Position numbers and translations under genes: made by a program. Below are positions 15,843 through 24,513 of a stretch of DNA of 36,820 nt, one piece after another. The notes under the pieces were generated by a model, which saw only the letters and a program-made list of their open reading frames with translations, made no database searches and was not told the origin of the DNA. Every line of letters begins with the position of its first letter. Positions within the stretch are counted from its first letter, which is position 1. Source of the stretch: SIG452 sp045540295 (lineage in GTDB: Bacteria > Bacillota > Clostridia > UMGS1840); NCBI GenBank assembly GCA_045540295.1, contig JAZQGY010000022.1, positions 1-36,820 of the forward strand, in the 5' to 3' direction.

Positions 15843-16461
15843 CGTAATCATCCTCGTAGCTTTCTTCCCCTAAGGGTTCGTAAGAAAGTTGTTTTAGGCA
15901 ATCGGAAATATCGGAAAAACGGTAACCCTTCCGTATCATGCGATTGTATATTTTCTTGGTATCTATCTGTTTTTGTACCAAAAGAGCCACCTGCTCTTTT
16001 AAGTTGTTTTGTTCTGTTTCAAAATCGTAGCTTTGGGCATCCAGGGAAATTCCCTTTTTAAGAAGCTCCTGCTTTGTTTTATAAAAGCCTTGCTTTTTAT
16101 AGGTCTTTCGGGAATACAAAAACTGCTCCCGATAATTATCATCTGATAAATAGCCGTTTTCCTCTAATTTTGCCAAAATTTCTTCCGAAGTATCCTGGGG
16201 ACACCCATGAAGCTTCAGTTTCTCCCGCAATTCTTTTTTAGCATACATTCTATGAGATAAAAGCCCCAAGCAATAATCGTACTGCTCAGGAAATACACAT
16301 TCTTTTTGGAATGCTTCCAAGCTCTCTACCAGCTTTTCATTTCCACCCACAAGGTTCCGATGGGTATAGGCGGAAATGGAAAACAAATAGGTATCTCCCA
16401 AAAATACCGAAAAACGGTTTTTCCGCTTCACCTGAGGTTTAAAAATCAGCTTCATCATCAT
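15835..16461 (-). CDS. recX: Regulatory protein RecX
   Basis: RecX binds RecA filaments and modulates recombination. The 208-residue protein has the RecX three-helix repeats: CLGLLSHRMYAKKELREKL near 65-83, then ILAKLEENGYLSDDNYREQF and IYNRMIRKGYRFSDI. The N-terminus is uncertain. Three ATG codons occur in a row at 16461, 16458 and 16455 with no clear ribosome binding site; a TTG at 16542 in frame would make the upstream hairpin coding. The length from the ATG suits the family. The tail overlaps rimO. Confidence 0.87.
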   Translation of the reverse strand: MMMKLIFKPQVKRKNRFSVFLGDTYLFSISAYTHRNLVGGNEKLVESLEAFQKECVFPEQYDYCLGLLSHRMYAKKELREKLKLHGCPQDTSEEILAKLEENGYLSDDNYREQFLYSRKTYKKQGFYKTKQELLKKGISLDAQSYDFETEQNNLKEQVALLVQKQIDTKKIYNRMIRKGYRFSDISDCLKQLSYEPLGEESYEDDYDA

Positions 16462-16474
16462 CTTATAAATAAAC

Positions 16475-16515
16475 GAAAACCGAAAGCAGGGGTTTATACC
16501 CCTACTTCCGTTTTC
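16475..16515 (-). promoter_or_regulatory. Long hairpin in the recX leader
   Basis: GAAAACCGAAAGCAGGGG pairs with CCCCTACTTCCGTTTTC around TTTATA, 17 bp with two mismatches, between the LCP gene and recX. On the minus strand it is followed by TTTTCGTTTATTT, so it could be an attenuator. It also separates an AGGAG at about 16522 from the recX ATG. Confidence 0.55.
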
Positions 16516-16555
16516 AGAACTCCTATGTAATAACAAAATCAAAAGGAAACGAATT

Positions 16556-17455
16556 TTAACGGAAAAACTCGTCTAAAATGGCTTCTGCCTCATTACGGTT
16601 TATCACTACGTACGGGTCAGCAATGGAAACAGGTAACTCAAAGGTCTGCACAGTACAGCCATCCATTGCGGAAATAGCATTTAAATAACTTAAAATTTCA
16701 TTTAAGTTCATACTGGAACGTACGCCCTGATTGATGACGCCGTAAATTTCAGGCACTTTGCCGATATAGTAAGCCTGGAATTTCTGCTCAAATGCAGCTT
16801 TAAAAAAGTCTTGCTGCACCTGGTTTCGCTGCAAATCTCCCATGGGATACTGACGGAATCGGAGCACTTTTACAGAATCTTCTCCATCCAAAAGCTGCTC
16901 CCCTTTTTTGATATTGATGTATAAATCCTGGTCCGGGTCCTGATAGTACATATCGCAAGGAACATCAAACCGGATGCCGCCCAGGCGGTCAATGATGGTT
17001 TCTACCGCTTCAAAATTCACCACCGCATAGTCGTGAATATCAATTGCCAGCAAATCCTTCACAGTCCGCACTGCCAGGTCGTCGCCGCCAATCTGAAGGG
17101 CCGCATTGATCTTTTTGGCGGAACGGTCAATGAGCACCTTGGTATCTCGGGGAACCGACATCAGCGTTACGGTGTCCTTATCGGGATATACGGATAAAAT
17201 CATGATAACATCGGAGCGAAGTCCGCTTTTATCTGTCCCGAAAATGGCAACGTTACGAACTTCTCCGTCGGTTGCTACTGACAGGGAGGCTAAGTTCTGA
17301 CCCCCACCTAAGTTATGATTCATCAGCAAAAAGCCACCAACCACAAGAACCACAAGCAGCTCTATGAAAAAACACTTCGCAAAGGTTTGCCAGAAGGTTT
17401 TTATATGCTTCTTCTTATTCGATTTTCTTCTACGCCTAACATTTGATTGGTTCAT
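16556..17455 (-). CDS. LCP (LytR-CpsA-Psr) family cell envelope protein
   Basis: LCP enzymes attach teichoic acids, capsule or other glycopolymers to peptidoglycan from lipid carriers, outside the cell. The 299 residues have a strongly basic cytoplasmic N-terminus (NVRRRRKSNKKK), one membrane helix at about 28-46, and an LCP catalytic domain at about 65-245. The domain includes NVAIFGTDKSGLRSDVIMI, SVPRDTKV and the RFRQYPMGDLQRNQVQQ signature with the conserved arginines. At just under 300 residues it lacks the long C-terminal extension of some LytR proteins. It is preceded by iorB (18-bp gap), so it may share the upstream promoter. Confidence 0.93.
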   Translation of the reverse strand: MNQSNVRRRRKSNKKKHIKTFWQTFAKCFFIELLVVLVVGGFLLMNHNLGGGQNLASLSVATDGEVRNVAIFGTDKSGLRSDVIMILSVYPDKDTVTLMSVPRDTKVLIDRSAKKINAALQIGGDDLAVRTVKDLLAIDIHDYAVVNFEAVETIIDRLGGIRFDVPCDMYYQDPDQDLYINIKKGEQLLDGEDSVKVLRFRQYPMGDLQRNQVQQDFFKAAFEQKFQAYYIGKVPEIYGVINQGVRSSMNLNEILSYLNAISAMDGCTVQTFELPVSIADPYVVINRNEAEAILDEFFR

Positions 17456-17473
17456 AGCATAACCCCGTCTGCT

Positions 17474-18046
17474 CTATTGTTCATAACCCTGTAAGAATGC
17501 TTTTTCGTTTGCTTCACGGAATTTTTCGGGAACAGTGGATAACACAGCATCCACCCAATCCTGCTTCTCAAATTCCAGATATTTTGCCAATACGCCTAAA
17601 AGAACCACATTGGTCACTTTGGAATTTAAGATGGACTCTGCAATATCCAAAGCGTTTACGGCAACCAAATCTACTTCTTCCTTTTTCAGCGTTTCTAAAA
17701 TGTCCTGAGGATATTCTGCCGCACCGATAATCACCGGCATAGGCATAATCTTTTGCACGTTGGTAATGAGCTTACCGCCTTTTTTTAAGTAGGGCAGCCA
17801 ACGAAGAGCTTCCAGTTCTTCAAAGGAAATGATAATATCTGCTTCTCCTTGGCAAATCACGGGAGAATGAACTTTTTCGCCGTATTTCACATAGGTTACC
17901 ACGCTGCCGCCACGCTGGCTCATTCCGTGCACCTCGGATACTTTTACATCATACCCTTTCTGAATCGCCAAATTTCCTAAAATTCTGCTGGCAAGTAAGG
18001 TACCCTGACCGCCAACACCTACAATCATAATAGATTTTGTATTCAT
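17474..18046 (-). CDS. iorB: Indolepyruvate:ferredoxin oxidoreductase beta subunit
   Basis: IorB is the gamma-domain partner of IorA. Together they oxidatively decarboxylate aryl-pyruvates (from Trp, Phe, Tyr) to aryl-acetyl-CoA, reducing ferredoxin. The 190-residue protein starts MNTKSIMIVGVGGQGTLLAS, with the CoA-binding GxGGQG loop at 9-14, and has the SEVHGMSQRGGSVVTYV motif near 38-54. A GGGGAG ribosome binding site fixes the start at 18046; the upstream in-frame ATG at 18082 overlaps iorA and lacks one. It lies 16 bp after iorA. Confidence 0.95.
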   Translation of the reverse strand: MNTKSIMIVGVGGQGTLLASRILGNLAIQKGYDVKVSEVHGMSQRGGSVVTYVKYGEKVHSPVICQGEADIIISFEELEALRWLPYLKKGGKLITNVQKIMPMPVIIGAAEYPQDILETLKKEEVDLVAVNALDIAESILNSKVTNVVLLGVLAKYLEFEKQDWVDAVLSTVPEKFREANEKAFLQGYEQ

Positions 18047-18062
18047 AACTTCTCCCCTCCTC

Positions 18063-19796
18063 TTACAGTGTAATAGCATCAAACTTACAGATGTTTTTAC
18101 ACAGTCCGCAGTTGGTACACAAAGTTTTATTGATTTCGGGCTTGCCGTCTACAATGGAAATTGCGGGGCATCCGATTTTCATACACATTTTGCAGTTTTT
18201 GCATTTATCTTTCTGGATGTTCACGTCAAAATCGTATTTCACGCCTTTTAACAGCACACAGGGACGACGTGCAATGATTAAAGAAGGCTCTTCTACAGAA
18301 ATTTCTTCTTTGATCACCGCTTCACATTCTTCCACATTGAAGGGATCCACCACTTTGATTCTGGTGTAGCCGAAAGCTTCTGCCAGTTTTTCTAAATTAA
18401 CTGCCACGGTGGGTTCGCCTTTTAAGGTTTTGCCGGTGGTGGGATTCTGCTGATGGCCTGTCATACCGGTAATGGAGTTATCTAAAATGATAACGGTGGA
18501 AGTACCTTTGTTGTATGCGGTGGAGGCAAGGCCTGTCATACCGGAATGCATAAAGGTAGAATCTCCAATCACCGCTACAGTCTTTTTGGAAAGCTCCGGA
18601 TTGGCTTTGGAAATACCGTGTGCCGCACTGATAGATGCACCCATACACACGCACATATCAATTGCGGAAAGAGGTGCCGCTGCACCTAAGGTATAACAAC
18701 CGATGTCACCGGAAACAGTCAGTTTCAGCTTGGATAACACATAGAAAATACCTCTGTGGGGACAGCCGGGACACATCACAGGCGGTCTCATAGGCGGATT
18801 GTAGTCCGGATAGGTCACTTCGTCCTTTTTGCCGGAGATTGCTTCTCTTACAGACACGTTGGAAAACTCACCGAACATAGAGAAGGTATCTTTTCCGTGG
18901 ACTTGGATGCCCATCGCCTTAATGTGGTTTTCAATATAGGGGTCTAATTCTTCCAGCACATAGAGCTTATCCACTTTGCTGGCAAACTCCTGAATCAGTT
19001 TTACGGGCAACGGCCAGAGCATCCCTAATTTTAAGTAGGATGCTTCAGGGAAGGACTCCTTGGCATACTGATAGGGAGCACCTGCGGTGATGATGCCGAT
19101 TTTGGTGTCGTTTAATTCCATCCGGTTGATGCCGGAGGTTTCTGCATATTCTAACAGCTTTTCTTTTCTGCCTTCAATCACCACACGGCGTTTCTTTGCC
19201 ATACCGGGCATCATGACATATTTCATGGCATCCTTGGTGTATTCTTTTAAAGGAACATTCACACGGTCACATTCTTCCACAATAGACTGAGAATGTGCAA
19301 TACGGGTGGTTAAACGAAGCAGTACGGGCGTGTCAAAAGTTTCTGAAATTTCATATGCCAGTTTTGCATATTCCTTACATTCGGCACTGTCGGCAGGTTC
19401 TAACATCGTCACCTTTGCCGCATTGGCGTAATTACGGGAGTCCTGCTCGTTCTGAGAAGAATGCATTCCCGGGTCATCGGCAACGCCAATGACCAAACCG
19501 CCGTTTACACCGGTGTAGGACACGGTGAATAAGGGGTCAGCCGCCACGTTTAATCCAACGTGCTTCATCGCACAGAAAGAACGTGCACCGGACACCGCCG
19601 CACCGATGGCAACCTCCATTGCCACCTTTTCGTTGGCTGCCCATTCTGCATCCACTTCGGGGAATTTTGCCACAAATTCAGTAATTTCGGTGGAGGGAGT
19701 GCCGGGATAACTGGACACCACGCTTACCCCTGCTTCATATAATCCTCTGGCAACAGCTTCGTTACCAATCATCAGTTTCTTGATTCCTTTGGACAT
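18063..19796 (-). CDS. iorA: Indolepyruvate:ferredoxin oxidoreductase alpha subunit
   Basis: This is the large TPP and iron-sulfur subunit, 577 residues. The N-terminal pyrimidine-binding domain begins with GNEAVARGLYEAGVSVVSSYPGTPS (12-36, seen as the motif SYPGTPSTEI). The TPP-binding domain shows GDIGCYTLGA and GDSTFMHSGMTGL. The C-terminus has two 4Fe-4S motifs, CKNCKMCMKIGCP and CTNCGLCKNICKF; the last lacks the usual final proline. The ribosome binding site is GGAGG. The enzyme is oxygen-sensitive and typical of amino-acid fermenting anaerobes. It follows the acyl-CoA ligase by 15 bp. Confidence 0.97.
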   Translation of the reverse strand: MSKGIKKLMIGNEAVARGLYEAGVSVVSSYPGTPSTEITEFVAKFPEVDAEWAANEKVAMEVAIGAAVSGARSFCAMKHVGLNVAADPLFTVSYTGVNGGLVIGVADDPGMHSSQNEQDSRNYANAAKVTMLEPADSAECKEYAKLAYEISETFDTPVLLRLTTRIAHSQSIVEECDRVNVPLKEYTKDAMKYVMMPGMAKKRRVVIEGRKEKLLEYAETSGINRMELNDTKIGIITAGAPYQYAKESFPEASYLKLGMLWPLPVKLIQEFASKVDKLYVLEELDPYIENHIKAMGIQVHGKDTFSMFGEFSNVSVREAISGKKDEVTYPDYNPPMRPPVMCPGCPHRGIFYVLSKLKLTVSGDIGCYTLGAAAPLSAIDMCVCMGASISAAHGISKANPELSKKTVAVIGDSTFMHSGMTGLASTAYNKGTSTVIILDNSITGMTGHQQNPTTGKTLKGEPTVAVNLEKLAEAFGYTRIKVVDPFNVEECEAVIKEEISVEEPSLIIARRPCVLLKGVKYDFDVNIQKDKCKNCKMCMKIGCPAISIVDGKPEINKTLCTNCGLCKNICKFDAITL

Positions 19797-19811
19797 GGTT
19801 TTTAAAACCTC

Positions 19812-21446
19812 CTATATTTCGTTCTGTGCAGCAACTAAGCTTTCGCCACAGTAAATTTCTCTTAATTTGGGTTTTTCAATTTTGCCGGTAGGATTTCTGG
19901 GGACTTCGGCAAAAATAATCTTGCGGGGACGCTTATATTTGGGCAGTGCCTTGCAGAAGAGATCCATTTCTTCTTCGGTACAGCTCACATCTTCTTTCAG
20001 CTCGATAATGGCTGCTGCCATTTCGCCAAGTCTGGGGTCCGGCAAGCCGATTACCGCAACGTCCTTCACTTTATTGTTAGTACGGATGAAATCTTCAATC
20101 TGAACAGGATATAAGTTTTCACCGCCGGAAATGATGACGTCTTTTTTCCGGTCAACCAAGAAGATAAAACCGTCTTCATCTTCCTGTGCCATATCGCCGG
20201 TGTAAAGCCAACCGTCTTTTAACACATCGTTGGTGGCCTTTTCATCATTATAGTAACAGGTCATCACGCCGGGCCCTTTCACGGCAAGCTCACCAACCTG
20301 GCCGCGGGTCACGGTTTCGCCGTGTTCGTTCACAATTTTTACTTCCCAGCCGTAGCCCGCTTTGCCGATGGCGCCAACCTTGTGAATATTTTCCACCCCT
20401 AAGTGCACACAACCGGGTCCAATCGATTCGGATAACCCGTAGTTGGTATCGTACTGATGATTGGGAAACACCTTTTTCCAGCGTTTGATTAAGCTGGGGG
20501 GAACGGGCTGAGCTCCGATATGCATCAGTCTCCAACGGGATAAATCCATTTCGTCCACACGAATGGTGCCGGCGTCGATGGCATCTAAAATATCCTGCGC
20601 CCACGGCACCAACAGCCAAACAATAGAGCATTTTTCATCTGCTGCCGTTTGCACAATCCATTCCGGTTTTACCCCTTTTAAAAGGACAGATTTTGCCCCC
20701 ACCACCAAGCAACCGAACCAATGCATTTTGGCTCCGGTGTGGTAAAGAGGAGGGATGCAAAGAAACACATCGTCTTTGGTTTGTCCGTGATGGTTCTGCT
20801 CGGTTAAGCAAGCATGAACCAAACTTTCGTGGTTATGTAAAATCGCTTTGGGAAATCCCGTGGTACCGGACGAAAAGTAAATGGCTGCATCATCTTCGGG
20901 AGTTAAGGAAATTCCGGGCGTTCTGGAGGTGCAATAGTTTACTAAATTATCGTAGCTTTCTGCAAAAGAGGGGCAGTCCTTGCCCACATAGAAAAGCTGC
21001 TTTACACGGGGAATCACATCGCAGATTTCTTCCACACGGCCGATAAATTCAGGGCCAAATACCAAAACGTCAGCTTCCGCTAATTCTAAGCAATACTTAA
21101 TTTCATCGGAGGTATAACGATAGTTTAAGGGGACAGCTAACGCACCTGTTTTTAAGGCACCGAAATATACGGGCAGCCATTCTAAACAGTTCATTAAAAG
21201 AATTGCCACCTTGTCTCCTTTTTTGACGCCGCGAGACAGCAAAAGGTTCGCAAAACGATTTGCCTTTCTGTTAAAATCCTGCCAGGTGATTTCACAGCGT
21301 CCGCTTTCCTCGGAATTCTGAGGAATCAACGAATACTCCTTCCAGGTGGTTCTCGCCTTGGAAATGATGTTTGGCACAATTTCAACCAGCGCCACATCAT
21401 TGGGAAACTTCTGCTCGTTTTGTTCTAAAAAATCTGTAATTACCAT
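19812..21446 (-). CDS. AMP-forming acyl-CoA ligase (class I adenylate-forming enzyme)
   Basis: This enzyme activates a carboxylic acid with ATP and CoA through an acyl-adenylate. The 544 residues carry the A3 P-loop YFSSGTTGFPKAILHNH (about 190-206), the A5 YGLSESIGPG, the A7 YTGDMAQEDEDGF, the A8 hinge DRKKDVIISGGENLYPVQIED, and the A10 lysine in PRNPTGKIEKPKL. The ribosome binding site is GGAGG. As first gene before iorAB, it may activate aryl acids or use aryl-acetyl-CoA in reverse; that is inference from context. The specificity cannot be read directly. Confidence 0.9.
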   Translation of the reverse strand: MVITDFLEQNEQKFPNDVALVEIVPNIISKARTTWKEYSLIPQNSEESGRCEITWQDFNRKANRFANLLLSRGVKKGDKVAILLMNCLEWLPVYFGALKTGALAVPLNYRYTSDEIKYCLELAEADVLVFGPEFIGRVEEICDVIPRVKQLFYVGKDCPSFAESYDNLVNYCTSRTPGISLTPEDDAAIYFSSGTTGFPKAILHNHESLVHACLTEQNHHGQTKDDVFLCIPPLYHTGAKMHWFGCLVVGAKSVLLKGVKPEWIVQTAADEKCSIVWLLVPWAQDILDAIDAGTIRVDEMDLSRWRLMHIGAQPVPPSLIKRWKKVFPNHQYDTNYGLSESIGPGCVHLGVENIHKVGAIGKAGYGWEVKIVNEHGETVTRGQVGELAVKGPGVMTCYYNDEKATNDVLKDGWLYTGDMAQEDEDGFIFLVDRKKDVIISGGENLYPVQIEDFIRTNNKVKDVAVIGLPDPRLGEMAAAIIELKEDVSCTEEEMDLFCKALPKYKRPRKIIFAEVPRNPTGKIEKPKLREIYCGESLVAAQNEI

Positions 21447-21602
21447 GGGGGAAATTACCTCCGTTTTTTTTGTTAATCTATCCGTAAAAAGTGATATGTT
21501 TCAAGAAATTCAATCGCTGTAACTACCGCTTCCTTTGCTTTATCATACAATTTTTCCTGTGATAAAAAGAAAGGATTCACACTCTCCCAGCGTATCATTT
21601 TT

Positions 21603-21631
21603 AGTTTAACACAATCTTGTAATCTAGTCAA
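21603..21631 (-). promoter_or_regulatory. Promoter of the acyl-CoA ligase-ior block
   Basis: The minus strand has TTGACT (21626-21631), 17 bp and TAAACT (21603-21608). The predicted start near 21596 gives a leader of about 150 nt. The leader has no strong terminator, but it holds a short frame ending at 21473 that begins upstream of the transcript start. Confidence 0.65.
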
Positions 21632-21731
21632 GAGAAATTCATCATTTTTGTTGAAAAACCACGATTTTTTTACCGCTTTTTCCCATGGCTTTTTTCCTTT
21701 TGGAAAATTTCGGAAAATATGGATTTTTCTC

Positions 21732-21760
21732 TTTACTTTGTGGAAAAAATATGTTAAAAT
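21732..21760 (+). promoter_or_regulatory. Promoter of the carD-ispD-ispF-rdgB operon
   Basis: TTTACT (21732-21737), 17 bp and TAAAAT (21755-21760) lie about 50 bp before the carD start codon, divergent from the acyl-CoA ligase promoter. The 100 bp between the two promoters hold no gene. Confidence 0.75.
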
Positions 21761-21811
21761 AGATGTAGTCTGCAGGCTTTTCACATGGGACATTTACAGG
21801 AGGACCACAGA

Positions 21812-22303
21812 ATGTACCAAATTGGCGATAAAATTGTCTATCCGATGCACGGTGCAGGTGTCATCAGCGCCATCGAAGAAAAAGAAATCTTAGGAACCAT
21901 TAGTTCTTATTATATTTTAAAGGTGCCCACGGGAAATATTTCTCTGATGGTGCCTGTTAAAAACGCAAAAGAAATTGGTGTGAGAGAGGTTGTGGAACCG
22001 TCGGTAATTGACGAACTTTTCACCTTTATTGTCACCACAGAAATTTCAGTAAACGAGAACTGGAATAAACGGTATCGGGAAAATATGGCAAAAATCAAGT
22101 CGGGAAACTTATTTGAAATCGGTCCCATTTATCAGTATCTTATGAAGAAAGACCGGGAAAAGGGACTCTCTTCGGGTGAAAAGAAAATGTTTTTATCCGC
22201 GCATCAGATTTTAGTGTCAGAGATTATGCTTTCTTTAGATATTTCCCTGTCCCAGGCAGAAGAACTGATAGAAGCACGTCTCGGCGATGCCGTAACCGCA
22301 TAA
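21812..22303 (+). CDS. CarD family transcriptional regulator
   Basis: CarD/CdnL proteins bind the RNA polymerase beta subunit through an N-terminal Tudor-like domain and stabilise open promoter complexes. The 163-residue protein starts MYQIGDKIVYPMHGAGVI, the family hallmark, and continues to the ILKVPTGNISLMVPV strand region (about 40-55). A helical C-terminal DNA-binding domain follows (about 80-160), including SSGEKKMFLSAHQILVSEI. The start at 21812 has AGGAGG; the upstream ATG at 21785 lies before that site. CarD next to ispD and ispF is a common arrangement in Clostridia. Confidence 0.94.
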   Translation: MYQIGDKIVYPMHGAGVISAIEEKEILGTISSYYILKVPTGNISLMVPVKNAKEIGVREVVEPSVIDELFTFIVTTEISVNENWNKRYRENMAKIKSGNLFEIGPIYQYLMKKDREKGLSSGEKKMFLSAHQILVSEIMLSLDISLSQAEELIEARLGDAVTA

Positions 22304-22349
22304 AATAAACTATAATATAAAATAATAAAAAAAACGAGGGAAACAAAAT

Positions 22350-23084
22350 ATGCTGGAAGGATTAAAAAACTTCTTTGCACCGGATGACCCTGACCCCCGA
22401 TGTTCAGCCATTGTGGTAGCAGCGGGAAAAGGCTCCCGGATGCAGAGTGAAATGAAAAAACAGTTTTTACCCCTGCTTGGGATGCCTGTGCTTTCGCACA
22501 CCTTAGAAGCCATTGAAAAAAGTGACTTCATAGAGGAAATTATTTTGGTAGTTTCCGAAGAAGATATTTTAACTGCCAAAGATATCGTGGCGGCTTCCGA
22601 TTTAGAAAAAGTAAGCAAAATTGTTGCCGGTGGCAAAAACCGTGCAGAGTCCGTATCGAAAGGTCTGGCAGAAGTGTCTGACAGTGCGGACGTTGTTTTG
22701 ATTCATGACGGCGTGCGTCCCTGCATCAGCGAAACCTTAGTGGAAGAATGTATCAGAAATGCCAAAGAACACGGTGCTTCTGCTTTGGGTGTAAAACCGA
22801 AAAACACGATTAAACGGATTAATAAAAACGGTTTCATCGAAGAAACCGTGGATCGGGAAGAACTGGTGGAAATCCAAACTCCCCAGTGTTTTCAAACAGA
22901 GCTGATAAAAAAAGCGTACGAGGATTTTGATTCCTCCGTTACCGATGACTGTGCGCTTGTAGAAAAGCTTGGCGTGAAAATTCATATCACCGAAGGAAGC
23001 TACGCTAATATTAAACTGACCACAAGAGAAGACCTTTTAATGCTTACCGCCTTAATTGATGCGGAATTTGACGAGGAAGAATAA
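22350..23084 (+). CDS. ispD: 2-C-methyl-D-erythritol 4-phosphate cytidylyltransferase
   Basis: IspD transfers CMP from CTP to MEP in the non-mevalonate isoprenoid pathway. The 244-residue protein has the nucleotide-binding AIVVAAGKGSRM (20-31) with the following KKQFL, the IHDGVRPCIS motif near 118, KNTIKRI near 151, the QTPQCF motif and the TDDCALVEKLG motif. A 17-residue N-terminal extension (MLEGLKNFFAPDDPDPR) precedes the usual start. The ribosome binding site is GAGGGAA. It is followed by ispF at a 17-bp gap. Confidence 0.96.
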   Translation: MLEGLKNFFAPDDPDPRCSAIVVAAGKGSRMQSEMKKQFLPLLGMPVLSHTLEAIEKSDFIEEIILVVSEEDILTAKDIVAASDLEKVSKIVAGGKNRAESVSKGLAEVSDSADVVLIHDGVRPCISETLVEECIRNAKEHGASALGVKPKNTIKRINKNGFIEETVDREELVEIQTPQCFQTELIKKAYEDFDSSVTDDCALVEKLGVKIHITEGSYANIKLTTREDLLMLTALIDAEFDEEE

Positions 23085-23101
23085 AAAGGAGGCCGAAGAG
23101 G

Positions 23102-23578
23102 ATGCGAATCGGATTTGGCTATGATGTGCATCAGCTTGTACCCCAAAGGAAACTCATCTTAGGTGGTGTGGAAATTCCTCACGAAAAGGGGCTGTTAGGA
23201 CATTCGGATGCCGATGTATTAGTACATAGTATTATGGATGCCATGCTGGGTGCTCTGGCTTTGGGTGATATCGGAAAGCATTTTCCCGATACGGACCCGG
23301 CCTATCAAAATATCAACAGTATGCTGCTATTGGAAAAAGTGGCAACACTGATTCAAAAAGAGGGCTATGCATTGGGAAACATTGATTGCACAATTTGTGC
23401 GCAGCGCCCCAAACTTGCTCCTCACATTGAAACGATGCAAAAAAACATTGCCGATATGTTGCAAACTGACGTAAAAAACATTAGCATTAAGGCAACCACC
23501 ACAGAAGGCCTTGGCTTCCCGGGTCGGGAGGAAGGGATTTCTGCGTATGCGGTTTGTCTGCTTATAAAGGAGCACTAA
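23102..23578 (+). CDS. ispF: 2-C-methyl-D-erythritol 2,4-cyclodiphosphate synthase
   Basis: IspF cyclises CDP-ME 2-phosphate to MEcPP, releasing CMP. At 158 residues it is full length. The metal site ligands D8, H10 and H42 are present (GFGYDVHQL, then DADVLVHS), along with the DIGKHFPDTD loop near 56-65 and the C-terminal KATTTEGLGFPGREEGI. It starts after AAGGAGG, 17 bp behind ispD. IspE is not in the window. Confidence 0.97.
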   Translation: MRIGFGYDVHQLVPQRKLILGGVEIPHEKGLLGHSDADVLVHSIMDAMLGALALGDIGKHFPDTDPAYQNINSMLLLEKVATLIQKEGYALGNIDCTICAQRPKLAPHIETMQKNIADMLQTDVKNISIKATTTEGLGFPGREEGISAYAVCLLIKEH

Positions 23579-23581
23579 ACG

Positions 23582-24169
23582 ATGAAGTTTTTGGTTGCAA
23601 CCAACAATCAGGGAAAACTGAAAGAATTTAATCAGATTTTAGGAGAGCTTGGGATTGAATGTGTGTCCCTTCGGGATTTGGGAATTACTGCGGATGTGGA
23701 AGAAACAGGCACTACTTTTTTGGAAAACGCTCTTTTAAAAGCCAAAGAAATCTATCAAATTGCAAAGATTCCCACCATTTCCGACGATTCGGGACTGATG
23801 GTGGATGCATTGGACGGGGAACCGGGTGTGTATTCTGCCCGCTATGCAGGAGAACCTTCAGACGACCAAAAAAATATGGACAAGCTTCTTGCCAATTTAA
23901 AAGAAGAGCCCAACCGTACTGCAAGATTTAAAAGTGTGATTGCGGCAGTATTCTCTGAGGATGACATTGTAGTTGCCGAAGGAGAATGCGAAGGTGTCAT
24001 CATTGACGAAAAACGGGGTGAAAACGGCTTTGGCTATGATCCCATTTTCTATGTGGAAAGCTTAGGAAAAACCTTTTCCGAAATGACGGATGCCGAAAAA
24101 AACAGCCTAAGTCACCGGGGAAATGCAATCCGCAATTTAAAAGAACAACTCAAAAACAAAGACTTGTAA
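23582..24169 (+). CDS. rdgB: XTP/dITP diphosphatase (RdgB/HAM1)
   Basis: This enzyme hydrolyses non-canonical purine triphosphates (XTP, dITP) so they are not built into nucleic acid. The 195 residues show the N-terminal ATNNQGKLKEF (6-16), the ISDDSGLMVDAL catalytic motif with D68 and D69, SARYAGEPSDDQKN at 85-98, GFGYDPIFYV near 150 and SHRGNAI near the end. It begins 3 bp after the ispF stop codon. The stop codon is followed after 2 bp by a large structured repeat that contains the terminator. Confidence 0.96.
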   Translation: MKFLVATNNQGKLKEFNQILGELGIECVSLRDLGITADVEETGTTFLENALLKAKEIYQIAKIPTISDDSGLMVDALDGEPGVYSARYAGEPSDDQKNMDKLLANLKEEPNRTARFKSVIAAVFSEDDIVVAEGECEGVIIDEKRGENGFGYDPIFYVESLGKTFSEMTDAEKNSLSHRGNAIRNLKEQLKNKDL

Positions 24170-24171
24170 AA

Positions 24172-24344
24172 GAATATAGAACGCAAAAGGCATGGATGTT
24201 TTCTCCATGTCTTTTTTATAAGGTGAAAATTTGCTGATGCAAATTTTGATTAAAATGCCTTTTGCTATCCGCAAACTTCACCGCTCGCTGTACCGATGTA
24301 CAGCTTCGGGTAACCCTTCGGTTCAGTTTGCAAATTCTATATCC
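24172..24344 (+). repeat. Structured intergenic repeat, cruciform form (copy 3)
   Basis: This 173-bp element has closing stem GAATATAGAAC (24172-24182) with the TTCTATATCC block ending at 24344. Arm 2 is a perfect 11-bp repeat, GCAAAAGGCAT (24183-24193) with ATGCCTTTTGC (24255-24265), holding the terminator hairpin and an AAAATTTGC/GCAAATTTT hairpin with the AAGGTGAAAATTT motif. Arm 1 is GCAAACT with AGTTTGC, holding the CTGTAC/GTACAG hairpin and the shared motifs CACCGCTCG and CTTCGGGTAAC. Architecture and motif order match copy 2 although the stem sequences differ. Confidence 0.8.
24189..24217 (+). terminator. Terminator of the carD-rdgB operon
   Basis: An 8-bp stem (GGCATGGA with TCCATGTC, one G-T pair) is followed by T6. 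It is nested in arm 2 of the repeat. Confidence 0.75.
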
Positions 24345-24367
24345 TTTTCCTGCACCTATGACATATA

Positions 24368-24398
24368 AAAAAAGACTGTCAGATTGACAGTCTTTTTT
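24368..24398. terminator. Bidirectional terminator
   Basis: AAAAAAGACTGTCA pairs fully with TGACAGTCTTTTTT around GAT. It stands between the convergent rdgB and DUF378 genes. The next 115 bp (24399-24513) hold no recognisable gene. Confidence 0.88.
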
Positions 24399-24513
24399 CG
24401 TGAAAAATGAATAGTGAAGGTGGAATAATCACGGCGGCAGACATTACCTGCATTGATACGGTTTTTGAAAATAATTGATTCCGTCTGACCTTTACTTTGT
24501 CCTAAAAACGAGG

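Noticed and set aside
21473..21793. 106-residue minus-strand frame (and a 41-residue internal ATG version)
   Set aside because: It crosses both divergent promoters. The internal ATG at 21598 lies about at the predicted transcript start, so a real gene is unlikely; the stretch is better read as leader.
24399..24513. Possible gene remnant between the bidirectional terminator and copy 4
   Set aside because: No frame, ribosome binding site or similarity could be supported in either direction.
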